This document shows positions 53,273-61,584 of a DNA stretch of 64,000 nt, one piece after another. The stretch is taken from assembly GCF_012843875.1 (NCBI RefSeq), contig NZ_JABAFY010000005.1, forward strand, positions 1 through 64,000. The letters are read 5' to 3'. Both the position numbers and the translations under genes were made by a program. The DNA is from Desulfovibrio piger. Its GTDB lineage: Bacteria; Desulfobacterota; Desulfovibrionia; Desulfovibrionales; Desulfovibrionaceae. The notes under the pieces were generated by a model. It ran no database searches. It had not been told where the DNA came from and worked only from the letters and a program-made list of their open reading frames with translations. The stretch's first letter is position 1. Each line of letters opens with the position of its first letter.

Positions 53273-53808
53273 CGTGTTTATGGGCAGGGCTGCGGAGGGG
53301 AGGGGACGGTGGTCATGCGGCCGTTCGTGCGTTTCCGGCCTGCGGCAGGTAGGGAGGGGATTTCGTTCCTTTCCCCGTGATCCTCTTTATGGTCCGGAGC
53401 CTCGTCCGTTCGCTTGGCCGGGCTCTTGGCGCCTGCGTATCTGTGCACGGACTGGCAGCCGGAGACGGTCGTCATGGTCGATCGGGCCGGGCTCCGGGCG
53501 ATCGGGAACAGTATCCCGGAAGGGGAGGGTGCCGCTTGGGATACGGACAGAGGACACTGCAAAAAATAATGGTGCAACGATGGGCAGGGAAGCAGTGACG
53601 ATTGTACTTGTTTTCACAATTAAAGGCTGCAAGGCGCACTTTTATCACCGGAAAAGCTCAAAGCGTGACATTCCCCCGGAAATCATTGGAAAAGCGTGCA
53701 TCATTCGCTGACACATCAAGCCATCTTATTTTATGAGGTTTTTCTTTGCACTTTTTATGAAAACTTGCTATTTCTTTTCCGTATCTCACAGTTTGTTCAG
53801 GAGAGACA
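53273..53808. other. Long control region ahead of the aldehyde oxidoreductase cluster
   Basis: This 536-base stretch holds no convincing gene. Its right half (53560-53808) is AT-rich. It contains a CRP/FNR-type site at 53602-53619 and a possible promoter with TTGCAC and TATTTC 17 bases apart at about 53746-53774. I saw no molybdenum-cofactor riboswitch. AGGAGA lies before the first ATG of the cluster. Confidence 0.5.
53602..53619 (+). promoter_or_regulatory. CRP/FNR-family (HcpR-like) binding site candidate
   Basis: TTGTAC-TTGTTT-TCACAA matches the TTGTGA-N6-TCACAA pattern known for HcpR regulators of Desulfovibrio in 10 of 12 defined positions. The right half is perfect. It lies about 190 bases before the first gene of the mop cluster. 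Confidence 0.35.
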
Positions 53809-54849
53809 ATGAAAGCTGCTGCCATGAAAACCATTCACGTCAAGGACGCTGTCGGCAGCGTGCTCTGTCACGATATCACCCGCATCGTGCCCGGAGGGGA
53901 CAAAGGGCCCGTTTTCCGCAAGGGGCATATCGTGAGGGAGGAAGACATCCAAACCCTTCTGGAGGTGGGCAAGGAACATCTGTATGTGTACGAGCCGCAG
54001 GAGGGCGTGCTGCATGAGAATGAAGCCGCCCGGCGCATCGCGGCCGCTACGGCCGGGGCCAACATCACGCTGAGCGAGCCCAAGGAAGGGCGCATCAACT
54101 ACTCGGCGTCCTGTATGGGCCTCTTGCGGGTGGATGTCCCCACGCTGACCCGCATCAATTTGTTGGGAGAGATCACCCTGGCCACGCTGCACAGCATGCA
54201 GCAGGTCAGGCCGGGACAGAACCTGGCGGGCACCCGCGTGGTGCCCCTGCTCATCGAGGAAAGCAAGATCGTCGCTCTCGAGCAGCTGGTTTCCCGTCCC
54301 GTGGTCGAGGTCCTGCCCCTGCAAAAGTTCAAGGTAGGCATTGTCACTACCGGCAGCGAAGTCTACACGGGCCGCATCAAGGATGCCTTCGGCCCTGTGC
54401 TTCGAGACAAGTTCGCCCGCCTTGAATGCACCGTCATGGATCAGGTCTTCACCAGCGACGAAGTGGAGATGACCTCGTCAGCCATCAGCGGCTTCATCCG
54501 ACAGGGAGCCGACATGGTGGTGGTGACGGGCGGCATGTCCGTGGATCCCGACGACAAGACCCCCGCTTCCATCCGTGCCGCTGGCGCGCAGGTGGTGAGC
54601 TATGGCGCACCGGTCTATCCCGGGGCCATGTTCCTGCTGGGCTATGTGCCCACGGAACGCGGCCGCGTCCCCGTACTGGGGCTGCCCGGCTGTGTCATGT
54701 ATTACAAGGCCAGCATCTTCGAACTCGTAGTCCCGCGCCTTCTGGCCGGACTGGAGGTGACAGCCGAGGATATCGCCGGCATGGGTCACGGGGGCTTCTG
54801 CGCCGGCTGTGGCGAATGCCGTTATCCCATCTGTCCGTTTGGAAAATAG
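53809..54849 (+). CDS. Molybdopterin-binding protein with C-terminal cysteine cluster
   Basis: The 346-residue protein has a MoCF/MoeA-type molybdopterin-binding domain (about 172-315) with VGIVTTGSEVYTGRIKD and VVVTGGMSVDPDDKTP. The N-terminal part resembles MoeA-like proteins but lacks a full MoeA layout. The end carries Cys331, Cys334, Cys337 and Cys342 (CxxCxxCx4C), enough to hold an Fe-S cluster or zinc. The start has AGGAGA. It lies 51 bases before mop, which suggests that it inserts or carries the molybdenum cofactor for that enzyme. Confidence 0.83.
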   Translation: MKAAAMKTIHVKDAVGSVLCHDITRIVPGGDKGPVFRKGHIVREEDIQTLLEVGKEHLYVYEPQEGVLHENEAARRIAAATAGANITLSEPKEGRINYSASCMGLLRVDVPTLTRINLLGEITLATLHSMQQVRPGQNLAGTRVVPLLIEESKIVALEQLVSRPVVEVLPLQKFKVGIVTTGSEVYTGRIKDAFGPVLRDKFARLECTVMDQVFTSDEVEMTSSAISGFIRQGADMVVVTGGMSVDPDDKTPASIRAAGAQVVSYGAPVYPGAMFLLGYVPTERGRVPVLGLPGCVMYYKASIFELVVPRLLAGLEVTAEDIAGMGHGGFCAGCGECRYPICPFGK

Positions 54850-54900
54850 ACGGCGCGACAGCGACCGTCTCAACTTGCAAGCCGTTTCTAGGAGTCGCAT

Positions 54901-57630
54901 ATGGAAACGAAAACGCTTGTGGTCAATGGTATTCCCCGTCAGGTCCTGGTGGATTCCGACACTCTTCTCGTTGACGTGCTGCGCAACCAGCTGCAGATCA
55001 CCAGCGTCAAGGTCGGTTGCGGTCAGGGCCAGTGTGGTGCCTGTTCCGTGATCCTCGACGGCAAGGTCACCCGCGCCTGCATCGTCAAGATGCGTCGCGT
55101 GCCCGATCAGGCCCAGATCACCACCCTCGAAGGCGTGGGCACCCCCGCCAAACTGCATCCCCTCCAGGAATCCTGGATGTTCCACGGTGCGGCCCAGTGC
55201 GGTTTCTGCACGCCCGGCTTCATCGTGTCCGCCAAGGCCCTGCTGGACTCCAATCCCGCCCCCAGCCGTGAAGAAGTGCGCGACTGGTTCCAGAAACATC
55301 ACAATATTTGCCGCTGCACCGGTTACAAGCCCCTGGTGGACGCCGTCATGGACGCCGCCGCCGTCATGCGCGGTGACAAGGACATCGAAGAGCTGCACTA
55401 CAAGCTGCCCGCCGACGGTCGCGCCTTCGGTTCGCGTCTGCCCCGTCCCAGCGCCCTGGTCAAGGTGACCGGTCTGGCCGAATACGGCGCCGACGCCGCC
55501 GTGCACATGCCGCCCGACACCCTGCACCTGGCCCTGGCCCAGGCCAAGGTCTCCCATGCCATCATCAAGGGCATCGACACCTCCGAAGCCGAAAAGATGC
55601 CCGGCGTGGTCCGCGTGCTGACCCACAAGGACGTCAAGGGCAAGAACCGCATCACCGGCCTCATCACCTTTGCCGACAACAAGGGCGATGGCTGGGATCG
55701 TCCCATCCTCAACGATACCAAGGTGTTCCAGTACGGTGACGCCCTGGCCATCGTCTGCGCCGACAGCGAGGCCCACGCCCGCGCCGCTGCCGACAAGGTC
55801 AAGTTCGACCTGGAACTGCTGCCCGAATACATGAGCGCGCCCGAAGCCATGGCTCCCGACGCCATCGAGATCCATCCCGGCACGCCCAACATCTACTATG
55901 AGCCCCACATCGAAAAGGGCGAGGACACCAAGCCCTTCTTCGACGATCCCGAAAACGTGGTGGTGGAAGACAGCTTCTACACCCAGCGTCAGCCGCACCT
56001 GAACATCGAGCCTGACGTGGGTTACGGCTACCTGAACGAGCAGGGACAGCTGGTGATCCACTCCAAGTCCATCGGCCTGCACCTGCATGCCCTGATGATC
56101 GCCCCCGGTCTGGGCGTGAAATTCCCCGAAGAGCTGGTCATGGTGCAGAACACCACCGGCGGCACCTTCGGCTACAAGTTCAGCCCCACCATGGAAGCCC
56201 TCATCGGCGTGGCCGTGCTGGCCACCGGCCGTCCCTGCCACCTGCGCTACAACTACCAGCAGCAACAGCAGTACACCGGCAAGCGTTCGCCCTTCTGGAC
56301 CAAGGTGCGCATGGCCGCCAACAAGAAGACCGGTAAGATCGTGGCCATGGAGACCGACTGGACCTGCGACCACGGCCCGTACTCCGAATTCGGCGACCTG
56401 CTGACCCTGCGCGGCGCCCAGTTCATCGGCGCCGGTTACGGCATCCCCAACATCCGTGGTGACGGCCGCACCGTGGCCACCAACCACGCCTGGGGCGCCG
56501 CTTTCCGCGGTTACGGCGGTCCCGAATCGGAATTCCCCTCCGAAGTGCTGATGGACGAACTGGCCGAAAAGCTGGGCATGGATCCCTTCGATCTGCGCGA
56601 GCTCAACTGCTACAAGGAAGGCGACACCACGCCTACCGGCCAGAAGCCCGAGGTCATGAACCTGCCCACCATGTTCAAGGCCCTGCGTCCCAAGTATGAG
56701 GCCGCCAAAGCCAAGGCCAAGGCGGAATCCACCGATGCCGTCAAGCGCGGCGTGGGCCTGGCCCTTGCCGTGTACGGTGCCGGTCTGGACGGCCCCGACT
56801 CCTCCGAAGCCTGGGCCGAACTGAACCCCGACGGCTCCGTGACCATCGGCAGCTCCTGGGAAGATCACGGCCAGGGCGCCGACTCCGGCGCGCAGTGCAC
56901 CGCCCATGAGGCCCTGCGTCCCATCGGCCTGCCTGTGGAAAAGATCCGCCTGGTCATGAACGACACCAGCAAGACCCCCAACTCCGGTCCTGCCGGCGGT
57001 TCCCGCTCCCAGGTGATGACCGGCAACGCCATCCGCGTGGCCTGCGAACAGCTGGTGGAAGCCATGCGCAAGCCTGACGGCGGCTTCTACACCTATGATG
57101 AAATGAAGGCCGAGGGCCGCGCCGTGCATCAGGACGGCAAGTGGACCGCTCCGGCCCGCGACTGCGGCAAGAATTGCCAGGGCGAACCCTTCTGCTGCTA
57201 CATGTACGGCCTGTTCATGGCCGAAGTGGCCGTGGAAGTGGCCACCGGCAAGACCAAGGTGGAAAAGATGACCATGGTGGCCGACATCGGCAAGGTGGTC
57301 AACCGCCTGCTCACCGACGGCCAGCTCTACGGCGGTATCGCCCAGGGCATCGGTCTGGCCCTCACCGAAGACTACGAGGACATCAAGAAGCACAGCACCA
57401 TGGCCGGCGCCGGTATCCCCACCATCAAGGATATCCCGGACGACCTCGAGCTCATCTACGTGGAGACCCCGCGTCCTGACGGCCCCTTCGGCGCCTCCGG
57501 CACGGGCGAGATCCCGCTGTGCGGCCCGCATCCGGCCATCATCAACGCCATCTACAACGCCTGCGGCGTTCGCGTGACCCATCTGCCCGCGTACCCCGAA
57601 AAGGTGTTGGCGGCCATGCCCAAGAAGTAA
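54901..57630 (+). CDS. mop: Molybdenum-containing aldehyde oxidoreductase
   Basis: Mop oxidises aldehydes to acids at a molybdopterin-cytosine-dinucleotide centre and passes electrons through two 2Fe-2S clusters. The 909-residue protein has a plant-type 2Fe-2S domain with Cys40, Cys45, Cys48 and Cys60, a helical 2Fe-2S domain with Cys100, Cys103, Cys137 and Cys139 (all at the numbers known for the D. gigas enzyme), then the large Mo-binding part with GGTFGYKFS, AFRGYGGPE and the catalytic Glu870 in GASGTGEIPLCG. There is no FAD domain, as expected for this single-chain type. Codon use is extremely biased, pointing to high expression. AGGAG lies before the ATG. Two hairpins follow the stop. 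Confidence 0.97.
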   Translation: METKTLVVNGIPRQVLVDSDTLLVDVLRNQLQITSVKVGCGQGQCGACSVILDGKVTRACIVKMRRVPDQAQITTLEGVGTPAKLHPLQESWMFHGAAQCGFCTPGFIVSAKALLDSNPAPSREEVRDWFQKHHNICRCTGYKPLVDAVMDAAAVMRGDKDIEELHYKLPADGRAFGSRLPRPSALVKVTGLAEYGADAAVHMPPDTLHLALAQAKVSHAIIKGIDTSEAEKMPGVVRVLTHKDVKGKNRITGLITFADNKGDGWDRPILNDTKVFQYGDALAIVCADSEAHARAAADKVKFDLELLPEYMSAPEAMAPDAIEIHPGTPNIYYEPHIEKGEDTKPFFDDPENVVVEDSFYTQRQPHLNIEPDVGYGYLNEQGQLVIHSKSIGLHLHALMIAPGLGVKFPEELVMVQNTTGGTFGYKFSPTMEALIGVAVLATGRPCHLRYNYQQQQQYTGKRSPFWTKVRMAANKKTGKIVAMETDWTCDHGPYSEFGDLLTLRGAQFIGAGYGIPNIRGDGRTVATNHAWGAAFRGYGGPESEFPSEVLMDELAEKLGMDPFDLRELNCYKEGDTTPTGQKPEVMNLPTMFKALRPKYEAAKAKAKAESTDAVKRGVGLALAVYGAGLDGPDSSEAWAELNPDGSVTIGSSWEDHGQGADSGAQCTAHEALRPIGLPVEKIRLVMNDTSKTPNSGPAGGSRSQVMTGNAIRVACEQLVEAMRKPDGGFYTYDEMKAEGRAVHQDGKWTAPARDCGKNCQGEPFCCYMYGLFMAEVAVEVATGKTKVEKMTMVADIGKVVNRLLTDGQLYGGIAQGIGLALTEDYEDIKKHSTMAGAGIPTIKDIPDDLELIYVETPRPDGPFGASGTGEIPLCGPHPAIINAIYNACGVRVTHLPAYPEKVLAAMPKK

Positions 57631-57648
57631 ATGGAACAATGACTGTCC

Positions 57649-57737
57649 GGGGGGCCGGTTCGCCGGTCCCCCGTCAGATGCAGACAAGGCTGACGGCATC
57701 CTGCTGGAGGGATGCCGTCTTGCCCTGCACCGTTTTT
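57649..57737 (+). terminator. Double hairpin after mop
   Basis: Two strong stems follow each other: GGGGGGCCGG-TTCG-CCGGTCCCCC (57649-57672) and GACGGCATCC / GGATGCCGTC (57692-57719). A T6 run is at 57732. They probably terminate part of the mop transcript, or protect it, so that the maturation genes behind are made at a lower level. Confidence 0.6.
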
Positions 57738-57841
57738 TCTTCCCTGCCCGCCGCAGGCGTGCCGTGTGCCGTATCCGTTGCCTGCCTCCTCATGGGGCAT
57801 GACGATGCGGGGCCCCTGCCCGCTGGCATCCCGAGGTCCCC

Positions 57842-60205
57842 ATGAGCATTTCCATGAACAGCCAGAGCGCGCTGCATGAAGTGGAGTCCCGCTGCACGCA
57901 GGAGCGCCCGCCCCGTTGCCAGTCCCTGTGTCCGCTGGGTCTGGATGCGCGCGCCTTCCTCGGCCATGCCGCCGAAGGCCGCTGGAGCGACGCCCGCAAA
58001 CAGCTGGAACGTTATCTGCCCCTGCCGGGCCTGCTGGCCCGCGTCTGCGACCATCCCTGCGAACAGGGCTGCCTGCGCGGCGATCTGGGGGGCGCCGTCA
58101 ACCTGCACGGGCTGGAGATCTTCTGCACGGAGCATCTGGGCGTGCAGACCCGTTCCCTGCCCATGCCGCGCAAACAAAAGCGCATCGCCGTCATCGGTGC
58201 CGGCCTGGCCGGTCTGGTCTGTGCCTGGGATCTGGCCGGCAAGGGCTATCCCGTGACTGTCTTCCATGAAGGCGATCCCAAAGCACAATTGCTGTCCTGC
58301 TGGCCCGTGCTGGCCGGGGCGGGGGCCGCGGCCCTGGATGCCGAATGGGAGGCCCTGGTCCGCCGGGGCGTGCGCTTTGAGCAAGCCTCCACGGATGCGG
58401 CCTGCCTGCAACAGGCTGCCGGGGAGTACGAGGGCGTCCTGCTGGATGCCGGGGCCCTGCCGGAGCTGGTGCCCGCCGAAGACGGCGTGGACGCGCAGAT
58501 CCTGCACTGGCGGGACAACATCTGCTGCGCGGGCTGGGCCAGCGTCACGCCCACGGGCCACCGTTTCGCGTCCGCGTCGCGGCAGGCCGGGCAGGGCAGG
58601 AGTGCGGCCCGGACCCTGGAACGCCTGGTGGCCGGCGTGTCCCTGACCGCGGCCCGCGATACGGACGAGCGCAGCCTGTACACCGAGCTGGACGGCATCG
58701 CACCGGTGGAGCGGGTCCTGCCCGTCGCGGAAGTCTATTCCGAGGCGGAGGCCCGGCAGGAGGCCGGACGCTGCCTGCAATGCCAGTGCCTTGTCTGCGT
58801 CAAGGCCTGCGTCTATCTGCAAAAATACAAGGGCTATCCTCGCGTCTATGCCCGCCAGATGTACAACAATGCGGCCATCGTCAAAGGCCTGCATCTGGCC
58901 AACAACCTCATCAACGGTTGCGCCTTGTGCGGGCAGTGCGAGGAACTGTGCCCCGAGAATTTCTCCATGGCCGAGCTTTGCCTGAGCGCGCGGCAGGACA
59001 TGGTGGAGCGCGGCGTCATGCCGCCTTCGGCCCATGAATTCGCGCTGGAGGACATGGAAGCCGCCAGCGGCCCGGAATGCGCCCTGAGCATCAGGGGAGG
59101 GGAGGGCGGCTGGCTGTTCTTCCCCGGCTGCCAGCTGGCGGCCTCGCGCGGGGAGCAGGTGGAAGCCCTCTATGCCTGGCTGCGTGACGCGCTGGCCGGG
59201 CAGGGCGAGTTCGCTCCCGGCCTGGAACGCGGGCCCGTGAGCCTGCTGCTGCGCTGTTGCGGCATCCCGGCACGCTGGGGCGGCCGCGAAGAACTTTTTG
59301 CCCGACAGGCGCAGGAATTGCGGCAGCAATGGGAAGGGCTGGGCAGGCCGCGGATCATGGCCGCCTGTTCGTCCTGCCTCTCCGTCCTGCGCGAGGTCCT
59401 GCCCGAGGCGCGGGCCCTCTCCCTCTGGGAGGTACTGGATGCCCTGCCGTGGCCCGAAGGCACTTCCGGCGGTGCGGACAGGGGCACCCTGCTGACCATG
59501 CAGGACCCCTGCACGGCCCGGCACGATACGGCATGGCAGGACGCCGTGCGTTCGCTGGCGCGCAAGGCCGGCATGATTCCGGAAGAGCCGCCGCAGGGGC
59601 GCGACAGGACGGCCTGCTGCGGGTACGGCGGTCTGGTCTGGTGTGCTCAGCCGGAACTGGCCGATGCCATGGCCGGTCACCGGGCCGGAGGATTGCCGCA
59701 TGCGGCCCTCAGTTCCTGCATCATGTGCCGTGACCGTCTGGCGGGCAGCGGCAAGCCCGGTCTGCATCTGCTGGACCTGCTGCCGCAGCTGGCCCCGCTG
59801 GCCCACGGTCTGGAGCCGGAAAAGGGGCCCGGCCTTTCGGAACGGCGCGCCCGTCGTGCGGCCTTGCGCCGTCGTCTGGCCCGTATCTGGCTGGGGCAGG
59901 AACTGGCCGAACCGGCCGCCGGGCGGCTGGACCTTGTCTCCGGCCTGCTGGAAGAGCTTGAGCGTCGCCATATCCTGCTGGAGGACGTGGACGGGGCCGT
60001 GGCGGCCGTGGAAGCGGAAAAGGCTTATTTCGTGGATGCGGAGAGCGGCCATCGCCTGGGCGCGTGGCGGCCGCGCAACGTGACCTTCTGGGTGGAATAC
60101 ACGGAAGAAGACGGGCGCTGGCTGTTGCATGATGCCTGGTGCCACCGGATGCGCGTGCCGGGCAGCGGCGGCGTGCAGGAAAACGGCTGCTGCGGGGAGG
60201 CGTAA
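57842..60205 (+). CDS. FAD / 4Fe-4S / CCG-domain fusion oxidoreductase
   Basis: The 787-residue protein joins three parts. Residues about 1-110 resemble the Fe-S helical domain of GltD-type subunits (Cys26, Cys30, Cys69, Cys73, Cys77). A dinucleotide motif IAVIGAGLAGLVCAWDLAGKG follows at 115-135, but the flavoprotein region is shortened compared with GltD. Around 310-380 come CLQCQCLVCVKAC and CALCGQCEELCPENF, two ferredoxin-like cysteine sets. The C-terminal half has two HdrB-like CCG segments (LLRCCGIPARWGG, and QDPCTARHD with ACCGYGG and SSCIMCRD). It likely moves electrons between an Fe-S carrier and a partner such as Mop or a pathway intermediate. It is coupled to the next gene (one base between). 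Confidence 0.82.
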   Translation: MSISMNSQSALHEVESRCTQERPPRCQSLCPLGLDARAFLGHAAEGRWSDARKQLERYLPLPGLLARVCDHPCEQGCLRGDLGGAVNLHGLEIFCTEHLGVQTRSLPMPRKQKRIAVIGAGLAGLVCAWDLAGKGYPVTVFHEGDPKAQLLSCWPVLAGAGAAALDAEWEALVRRGVRFEQASTDAACLQQAAGEYEGVLLDAGALPELVPAEDGVDAQILHWRDNICCAGWASVTPTGHRFASASRQAGQGRSAARTLERLVAGVSLTAARDTDERSLYTELDGIAPVERVLPVAEVYSEAEARQEAGRCLQCQCLVCVKACVYLQKYKGYPRVYARQMYNNAAIVKGLHLANNLINGCALCGQCEELCPENFSMAELCLSARQDMVERGVMPPSAHEFALEDMEAASGPECALSIRGGEGGWLFFPGCQLAASRGEQVEALYAWLRDALAGQGEFAPGLERGPVSLLLRCCGIPARWGGREELFARQAQELRQQWEGLGRPRIMAACSSCLSVLREVLPEARALSLWEVLDALPWPEGTSGGADRGTLLTMQDPCTARHDTAWQDAVRSLARKAGMIPEEPPQGRDRTACCGYGGLVWCAQPELADAMAGHRAGGLPHAALSSCIMCRDRLAGSGKPGLHLLDLLPQLAPLAHGLEPEKGPGLSERRARRAALRRRLARIWLGQELAEPAAGRLDLVSGLLEELERRHILLEDVDGAVAAVEAEKAYFVDAESGHRLGAWRPRNVTFWVEYTEEDGRWLLHDAWCHRMRVPGSGGVQENGCCGEA

Positions 60206-60206
60206 G

Positions 60207-60422
60207 ATGAGTATCGGTCCCAATTATGAACCGGATGGCGGCAGCTGGACGTGCGGCCGCTGTGGCTGCCCGCTGGAACAGGGCAAGGTGCAGGTCTTTT
60301 ACCTCAACAGCGCTTTTGACGTCATGCTGCCGCGCTGTCCGCAATGCGGGCTGACCATGGTGCCCAAGTCACTGGCCGAGGGCAAGATGCTGGAAGTGGA
60401 AGCCCTGCTGGAAGACAAGTGA
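60207..60422 (+). CDS. Small CxxC protein of the mop cluster
   Basis: The 71-residue protein has Cys16, Cys19 and Cys21 near the N-terminus and Cys44, Cys47 in the middle, an arrangement like a zinc ribbon or a small redox protein. GGGGAGG stands before the ATG, which follows the previous stop by one base. The next gene starts on a GTG that overlaps its stop. Similar small proteins accompany this type of cluster in other Desulfovibrio, as I remember it. Confidence 0.75.
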   Translation: MSIGPNYEPDGGSWTCGRCGCPLEQGKVQVFYLNSAFDVMLPRCPQCGLTMVPKSLAEGKMLEVEALLEDK

Positions 60423-61123
60423 GCCAGCTCTACACCCGGCCGGAATTCAGGCGCATCGCGGGCGAACACTGGCGGCCCGGCGGGACGGAGATCACGGACA
60501 GGCTGCTGGCCCTGGGGCGGCGCTGGCATGATGCCGGGGCGGAAGGCCGTATCCTGGACGTGGGCTGCGGGCCCGGCGGCAGTGTGCGCCATCTGCGGCA
60601 GCAGGGGCGGCAGGTCTGGGGCCTGGATACCGTGCTGCGTCCCCAGTGGCGGACGGAAGCTCCGCCTGTGACCGGGGAACGGCCGTATCTGGTGGCCGAT
60701 GCCTGCGCTGGCCTGCCCCTGCGGGACGGTGTGCTGGATATGATATTGTGTGAATGCGTGCTGTCCGTATTGCCGGACCCCGCCGCCTTTCTGCAGGAGG
60801 CCCGGCGCGTCTTGCGGCCGGGCGGTCTGCTGGCGTGCAGTGATCTGTACCGGCGTGGAGAAGAGAGCGTCCTTGCGCCGCAGCCCGCCGGCTGTGCGTC
60901 CGGGGCCCGTTCCCGTGCGGGCTGGACGGCGCTGTGCGAAGGGGCGGGCTTCACCGTCCGGCATTTCGAGGATGCCAGCCCGGCCCTGGCCCGTCTGGCC
61001 GCGGCGCTGGTCTGGTATGGCGACAAGCGGAGCCTGCGGGAATGGGGCCTGTGCGGGCCCGGTCGCGGCGGAGCGGCATCCCGGCCCGGTTATGCGCTCT
61101 GGATCGCGCAAAAGGAGGAATGA
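60419..61123 (+). CDS. Class I SAM-dependent methyltransferase of the mop cluster
   Basis: The 234-residue protein has motif I ILDVGCGPGGSVRHL (about residue 50), an acidic residue at the end of the second strand (WGLDTV), and VLDMILCECVLSVLPDP with RRVLRPGGLLACSDLY, typical for small-molecule methyltransferases (UbiE/COQ5-like). GTG at 60419 overlaps the preceding stop (GTGA) and begins the homologous region. The substrate is unknown. Placement next to the radical SAM gene suggests the same pathway. Confidence 0.82.
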   Translation: MSQLYTRPEFRRIAGEHWRPGGTEITDRLLALGRRWHDAGAEGRILDVGCGPGGSVRHLRQQGRQVWGLDTVLRPQWRTEAPPVTGERPYLVADACAGLPLRDGVLDMILCECVLSVLPDPAAFLQEARRVLRPGGLLACSDLYRRGEESVLAPQPAGCASGARSRAGWTALCEGAGFTVRHFEDASPALARLAAALVWYGDKRSLREWGLCGPGRGGAASRPGYALWIAQKEE

Positions 61124-61584
61124 TGCATCCCCTGATGATGGATCTTTTGCCGCTGGTGCGGCAGGGCTATTGCTGCAGCCAGCTGCTGGTGCAGCTTCTG
61201 GTGCAGGCCCAGGGCAGGGAAGTTCCGGATCTGGTGCGGGCCCTGCACGGTCTTTGTCACGGCATCGGCCAGTCCGGCGGGCCCTGCGGCCTGCTCACGG
61301 GCGGTGCCTGTGTGCTGGCCCTGCTGGCGGGCAAAGGCGCGGAAGGCGAGGAGCCCCATCCCATGCTGGCCCCCCTGCTCAATGATTACGCCAGCTGGTT
61401 TTACGAGCGCACGGCGGCCTACGGCGGCCACTCCTGCGAACAGGTGGCGCTGGGGCTGGGAGCGCGTACGGCGGCGGGCGCGGAGCCCGATCCCGTGGCC
61501 TGTGGCGACCTGCTGGCCGAATGCTGGGAAAAAATTTTGGAGCTGATCCAGAACTACGATCTGGATTTCATGGCCCATGCCTGA
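61123..61584 (+). CDS. C_GCAxxG_C_C family redox protein
   Basis: The 153-residue protein fits the pattern of this family: CC in GYCCSQ (about 18), GLCHGIGQSGGPCGLLTGGAC (split as CHG and GGPCG/TGGAC, about 47-65) and GHSC (about 106). Family members are thought to bind an Fe-S cluster or act in redox reactions. An ATG at 61120 is possible too, but 61123 has the better distance to AGGAGG. Its end overlaps the radical SAM gene by eight bases. Confidence 0.83.
   Translation: MHPLMMDLLPLVRQGYCCSQLLVQLLVQAQGREVPDLVRALHGLCHGIGQSGGPCGLLTGGACVLALLAGKGAEGEEPHPMLAPLLNDYASWFYERTAAYGGHSCEQVALGLGARTAAGAEPDPVACGDLLAECWEKILELIQNYDLDFMAHA

Noticed and set aside
53273-53808. A molybdenum-cofactor riboswitch ahead of the mop cluster.
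   Set aside because: I could not find the conserved core of that riboswitch class in the leader.
54478-57699. A 1073-codon minus-strand frame opposite mop.
   Set aside because: It mirrors the strongly biased codons of mop, is very rich in Gly/His/Val, and has no ribosome site or family signature.
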